From positions 1 to 9,439 of the forward strand of contig CANIFK010000154.1 of assembly GCA_947466555.1 (NCBI GenBank): a stretch of DNA of 9,439 nt, read 5' to 3'. Below the pieces are notes generated by a model that was given only the letters and a program-made list of their open reading frames with translations, did not search any database and was not told the DNA's origin. This document shows positions 6,284 through 9,439 of this stretch, one piece after another (within the stretch, counting starts at the first letter, position 1; each line of letters opens with the position of its first letter). The position numbers were made by a program, and so were the translations under genes. This DNA is from Acidobacteriota bacterium. Its GTDB lineage: Bacteria; Acidobacteriota; Terriglobia; Bryobacterales; Bryobacteraceae.

Positions 6284-9228
6284 AACGTCTGCCCCAGGGA
6301 GAAGTGAAACTGCAGTTGATTGATCCGCTGAACCAGCCGCGAACCGCCACCCTGCACCAATTCCTCGCGAGTGCCCTTAAACCCGAAGAATCGCGGCGAA
6401 TTGGGTGAGTACCCGATATCGAAACGAACCGGTCCCACCGGCGTTCGATACCGGATGCCAAAGCCCAGCGTATGCACCGTGTAGTCAAAATCCTGCACGT
6501 TTCGCTGCGATGTGCGGAAGGAGATTTTGTCCAGATCCTTGTACACGTTACCCATGTCGTGGAACACCACGCCGCCGATCGTATCGCCAATCAGTGGGAA
6601 CCGCAGTTCCAACGTGTTCATCAACAGCGCCTTGCCCCCCAACGGGAACCCGGTCGACAAATCGCGCGGCCCGGCCTGGTTATCCGGGAAGCCGCGATGC
6701 GTCGAACCACCGCCAGAGAAAAACCGCTCCGGCAATGGCACGTCCCGCACCAGCGTCCGCCCACTGAGGCTATACATCCCGCCCAACGTCGTCAACCGCG
6801 CCAGCACCAAATCTTTGCGGATCCGGTGGTACGTCGAGTTGCGATAGAGCAGCCGCAAAAAGTCCGACTGCGACCCGAACGCACTGGCGGCAAATCCGAA
6901 GTCCACGGTGTTGTAAACGCCGCGCCTTGAGTCGATCGGATCATCGCGTTTGTCCTGCACAAACGAGGCAGAAACAATACCCAGCCGGACGGGCTGCGAG
7001 AAGAGCGGGATCAGCGCCGGATCGATGGACAAAGTCGATTGATCAATCTGCACGCGGCGGAACGTGAAGCGGTACTGGAACGTGTTGGCCTTCGATAGAC
7101 GCTGGCCCAACTGGATACTGCTTTCCACACGCTGTGCGGCGAAGGTCCGTATGTCCCGCGAGTTGTCGTAGAGCGATGTGAAGCTCAGGTTCAGCTTGTC
7201 ATTCCCAGTGAACTGCGGCGCGTAATAGTTCACCACCACGCGCTCCTGGAACGCTGACAACTGCCCGCGGAAACTCACCGTATGGCCCAGGCCCATGAAG
7301 TTCACCCGGCTCACGCCCAGGCTCACTCGCGGCGAAAATCCGGGTGCCCCGGCAGGCGCGTTGAACGTGCCCAAACCGCCGCCGATCCGCGCCAACTGCG
7401 CGCCGAAGCCGAACGAGTAGCTGTACCGGCTGGCTTCTTCCAGCCGGTACAACACGTTCTTGTCCCGCTCATTCCCCTGCGGATTCTGGAGCGCGATATC
7501 CACTTTCGCGAAGATCCCCAAATCGTACAGCTTGCGTTGCGCGTCGATGATGGCGCTCTGCGACAACGGGTCTCCGGTCTCCAGCGGGATGCGGTCGTAG
7601 ATCAGGCGCGGCCGCGTCGTTTTGTAACCACCCACCAGCACACGGCGCACAAAATTCCGCCGGCCCTCCGTCACGTCGATCTTCACGTTTACACGCCGCG
7701 AAGCCGCCTCCGGCTCCGTGCGCACTTCCAGCGTAGCGTCCGGATAACCGCTGTTGAAATAGAAATTCAGAATCGTGTCACGGTCAGAAACCAACGCCGT
7801 TTCCGAGAACGGCTGCCCCTCCGCCGTCTGCAACAATCCCTTCAAATATTCAAAATCGCGCAGGTTCACGCCGTTGATCTCAACGCCGGAAACAAACCAC
7901 TGTGGCCCCTCGGAGATAGTGAGAAACAGGAACACTTCCTCCGCCTTGGCCATCTTGTCACGCTCCACACGCGTCGAAACTTTGACATCCCGGAACCCGT
8001 TCGCCCGATACAGATATTCAATCGCCTCCACGTCCTTCCGCACCAACTCCTCGCTATACCGCCCGTTTCGGTAGCGCAGGATCGTGGCCGGCGTGATTGA
8101 CATGCGCTCGCGAATCGTTCGCGTGTCGAAGTATTCGTTCCCCTTGATGTCCAACCGCGTCAGCTTGTAACGCGGCCCCCGGTCCACCGAATACAAAATG
8201 GTCTGCGCGCCATTGGCCGCCACCGGGGAGGATTCAAAATCCACCGTCGCATCGAAGTACCCCTGCCCCTGCAAATACTGCGCGATGTTGCGGCTCCCCT
8301 CCTGCAACAGATCCCGGTCCACCGAGCGCTCCTGATACACCGGCACCAGTTGGCGCAGCTTCCCGCGCGACAGCCGCATGCCGTCCGTTCGGATCTCAAT
8401 CTTCGGCCCGGCCTCAATCCGCAGATGCGGCCGCACGCGGTTCACCTCCGGCAAATACTCCAGCCCCTCCAGCGCCACCTTCGCCATCAGGAAATCCCGC
8501 GCCTGGAACGAATACCGGATCCGCTCCAACCCCGTCTGCACGCGGCTCTCCGTGACCTGCTTGTACCCAGCCAACCCCCACAGCCGTTGCCATCGCGTCG
8601 TCCGCAGAATCGCCAAATCCGTCCGCCCCGTCTGCCCCTCAATCACTGGCGCCACAAACCGCGCCCGCGGCCCGTGCTTCAAATTGAACGTAAGATTCAC
8701 CTGCTGCGTCAGCGGCTCATACTCAAACCGCGGATCCACCGTGGCCTTGTACATCCCGTTCGCCCGCATCAGCGCAACAATGCTCTGGCTCGATTGCAAC
8801 AGATAGTCTTCCGTAAAATCCTGACCGAGTTCCAATCGCGACGCCGAAATCAACTGACTGTCATTCGGCGGGTCCGCCGACCCGTTCACCGTCACCTTCC
8901 CCACAAACCACGCCGGGTCCGTGCGGAACTCCAGAATCACGTCCTCGCCGGACATTACGGCATCGACGTCAACCGTATAAAATCGGCCTGTCTCGTAAAG
9001 CCGCTCAATCGCCGCACTGATCTTTCGGCTGTCGAACAAATCCCCAGTCTTCACCGGGTTCATCTGCTCCATCATTGCCAGCGAATACGGCTGCGTCTCC
9101 GGGGCGTAACGTATCCCCGCAATGCGCTTCCCCGCGTACGGAGAATCCTGCGCATGGCTAATGGCGGTGCAGAAGACTAGAACCAGCACCGACACAATTC
9201 TCATCCAGCGAGTGCGCAGCGCCACCAA
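6280..9228 (-). CDS. bamA: Outer membrane protein assembly factor BamA (Omp85 family), extended POTRA array
   Basis: The outer-membrane barrel that folds and inserts other beta-barrel proteins. From the longest start it has 982 residues, against about 810 in E. coli. A signal peptide ends near residue 26 (FCTAISHA, then QDSP). I count seven POTRA-like units by eye: about 34-104, 107-186, 187-275, 276-351, 353-441, 443-521 and 523-600. Most carry the helix ending in a GYF, GFR, GYP or GIF turn (GYFDATVDF, GFRDVKVS, GYPDATLEV, GIFAKVDI). The barrel spans about 602-982. It includes RDDPIDSRRG (761-770) and the loop-6 motif HRGF (844-847), where the conserved Arg is kept. It ends in Phe as part of FHFSLGQTF, the expected C-terminal barrel signal. 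The start is uncertain: TTG at 9228, GTG at 9225 or ATG at 9204 (974 residues) all keep the signal peptide and none has a clear ribosome site. It is the first gene of the coupled bamA-surA-like-tamB block. A TamA or two-partner-secretion role is less likely given the POTRA number. Confidence 0.93.
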   Translation of the reverse strand: MVALRTRWMRIVSVLVLVFCTAISHAQDSPYAGKRIAGIRYAPETQPYSLAMMEQMNPVKTGDLFDSRKISAAIERLYETGRFYTVDVDAVMSGEDVILEFRTDPAWFVGKVTVNGSADPPNDSQLISASRLELGQDFTEDYLLQSSQSIVALMRANGMYKATVDPRFEYEPLTQQVNLTFNLKHGPRARFVAPVIEGQTGRTDLAILRTTRWQRLWGLAGYKQVTESRVQTGLERIRYSFQARDFLMAKVALEGLEYLPEVNRVRPHLRIEAGPKIEIRTDGMRLSRGKLRQLVPVYQERSVDRDLLQEGSRNIAQYLQGQGYFDATVDFESSPVAANGAQTILYSVDRGPRYKLTRLDIKGNEYFDTRTIRERMSITPATILRYRNGRYSEELVRKDVEAIEYLYRANGFRDVKVSTRVERDKMAKAEEVFLFLTISEGPQWFVSGVEINGVNLRDFEYLKGLLQTAEGQPFSETALVSDRDTILNFYFNSGYPDATLEVRTEPEAASRRVNVKIDVTEGRRNFVRRVLVGGYKTTRPRLIYDRIPLETGDPLSQSAIIDAQRKLYDLGIFAKVDIALQNPQGNERDKNVLYRLEEASRYSYSFGFGAQLARIGGGLGTFNAPAGAPGFSPRVSLGVSRVNFMGLGHTVSFRGQLSAFQERVVVNYYAPQFTGNDKLNLSFTSLYDNSRDIRTFAAQRVESSIQLGQRLSKANTFQYRFTFRRVQIDQSTLSIDPALIPLFSQPVRLGIVSASFVQDKRDDPIDSRRGVYNTVDFGFAASAFGSQSDFLRLLYRNSTYHRIRKDLVLARLTTLGGMYSLSGRTLVRDVPLPERFFSGGGSTHRGFPDNQAGPRDLSTGFPLGGKALLMNTLELRFPLIGDTIGGVVFHDMGNVYKDLDKISFRTSQRNVQDFDYTVHTLGFGIRYRTPVGPVRFDIGYSPNSPRFFGFKGTREELVQGGGSRLVQRINQLQFHFSLGQTF

Positions 9229-9292
9229 CAGTAATGATAACCCGCCCGGCCCCCAGAGTTGCCGCGAGTTTACATGATAGCCCTACCCTGTA

Positions 9293-9301
9293 TGGCATAA
9301 T
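9293..9301 (+). promoter_or_regulatory. Candidate extended -10 promoter for the plus-strand secreted protein gene
   Basis: TGGCATAAT fits an extended -10 (TGn followed by CATAAT, 5 of 6 matches to TATAAT). A TTTACA hexamer lies at 9269-9274, but the 21-base spacing is too long for a normal -35, so the TG extension would have to compensate. Transcription would begin around 9308 and leave a leader of under 20 bases carrying the ribosome site. Confidence 0.4.
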
Positions 9302-9312
9302 GTGGCCATCCT

Positions 9313-9317
9313 GGAGG
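9313..9317 (+). promoter_or_regulatory. Ribosome binding site deciding the GTG start at 9325
   Basis: GGAGG lies 7 bases before the GTG at 9325-9327. The match and spacing are near ideal, and they identify the start of a gene that is cut off by the window edge. Confidence 0.8.
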
Positions 9318-9324
9318 GAGTCCC

Positions 9325-9439
9325 GTGCGGCTTTCGTCGATCGTTTTTGCCTTCTCTTTATCCCTGATCATCTCGGCCCAGGCCCCGCCCGCGGCGGGCG
9401 GTGGCGGTACCGGCGCGACGTCTCCCGGCGCGGGCGCCG
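9325..9439 (+). CDS. N-terminus of a secreted Gly/Ala/Pro-rich protein (partial)
   Basis: The first 38 residues of a protein that continues beyond the window. The GTG start is chosen because GGAGG lies 7 bases upstream. A signal peptide is clear: Met-Arg followed by a hydrophobic core (residues 5-16, SIVFAFSLSLII) and a likely cleavage site after SAQA at residue 20. The visible mature part begins PPAAGGGGTGATSPGAGA, a flexible low-complexity linker. The export signal lacks a Cys at the cleavage point, so it does not look like a lipoprotein. The gene is divergent from bamA and could be an envelope protein, but the function cannot be read from this fragment. Confidence 0.8.
   Translation, partial: MRLSSIVFAFSLSLIISAQAPPAAGGGGTGATSPGAGA

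Larger units (their letters stand above)
9229..9324. promoter_or_regulatory. Divergent intergenic region between bamA and a secreted-protein gene
   Basis: This 96-base region must hold the leaders, and probably the promoters, of two divergent genes. On the plus side there is an extended -10 candidate and a strong ribosome site. On the minus side TATCAT hexamers occur twice (in GGCTATCATG and GTTATCATTA), but no convincing -35 pairs with either. A near-identical ATGATA(A/G)CCC occurs at 9234-9243 and 9274-9283, exactly 40 bases apart. Confidence 0.5.

Noticed and set aside
7282..9180. Long plus-strand frames opposite bamA (7282-8100 and 8350-9180)
   Set aside because: They are Arg/His/Leu/Pro-rich shadows of the well-supported bamA reading frame.
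6280..9228. The Omp85 protein as TamA or a two-partner-secretion transporter
   Set aside because: TamA has three POTRA domains and TpsB proteins two. This protein has about seven and the BamA-type barrel end, so BamA is the better call despite the tamB neighbour.
1..9439. CRISPR arrays, tRNA or rRNA genes, insertion sequences, attachment sites
   Set aside because: I saw no regularly spaced repeats, cloverleaf or rRNA-like segments, transposase-like products or terminal inverted repeats in the window.

Overview
The window reads as a chromosomal stretch from a GC-rich Gram-negative (diderm) bacterium. It has an outer-membrane assembly gene block, signal peptides, TTG and GTG starts next to ATG, and no sign of mobile DNA. 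The combination of a BamA with extra POTRA domains, a short SurA-like protein and a TamB-like protein in one run fits an acidobacterium of the Solibacter/Bryobacter type. That placement is an inference from gene content and sequence style, not a database match.

Layout from left to right. Bases 1-261 (+) are the 3' end of an unrecognised gene whose product has a Cys/His-rich C-terminus. A strong bidirectional terminator (267-298) separates it from the convergent gap gene (315-1322, -), encoding glyceraldehyde-3-phosphate dehydrogenase. Upstream of gap, on the same minus strand, are a 98-residue protein of uncertain family (1380-1676), a very large TamB/AsmA-like protein (1680-5663), a short SurA-like periplasmic chaperone without a PPIase domain (5660-6283), and a BamA/Omp85 assembly factor (6280-9228). 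A divergent intergenic region (9229-9324) leads into the start of a secreted Gly/Ala/Pro-rich protein on the plus strand (9325 to the window edge).

Transcription of the minus genes runs from right to left: bamA, surA-like, tamB-like, the small gene, then gap. The first three are joined by 4-base stop/start overlaps (TTGA and ATGA), and the small gene starts 3 bases after the tamB stop, so these four look like one translationally coupled operon. The proteins make sense together: a periplasmic chaperone hands unfolded barrels to the BamA machine, and the TamB-like protein bridges the inner and outer membranes. gap has its own good Shine-Dalgarno site after a 57-base gap and is probably only a neighbour. 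I see no defence system, CRISPR, RNA gene, insertion sequence or other plainly novel system. The most notable points are the apparent seven POTRA domains, the PPIase-less SurA-like protein, and the small coupled gene.
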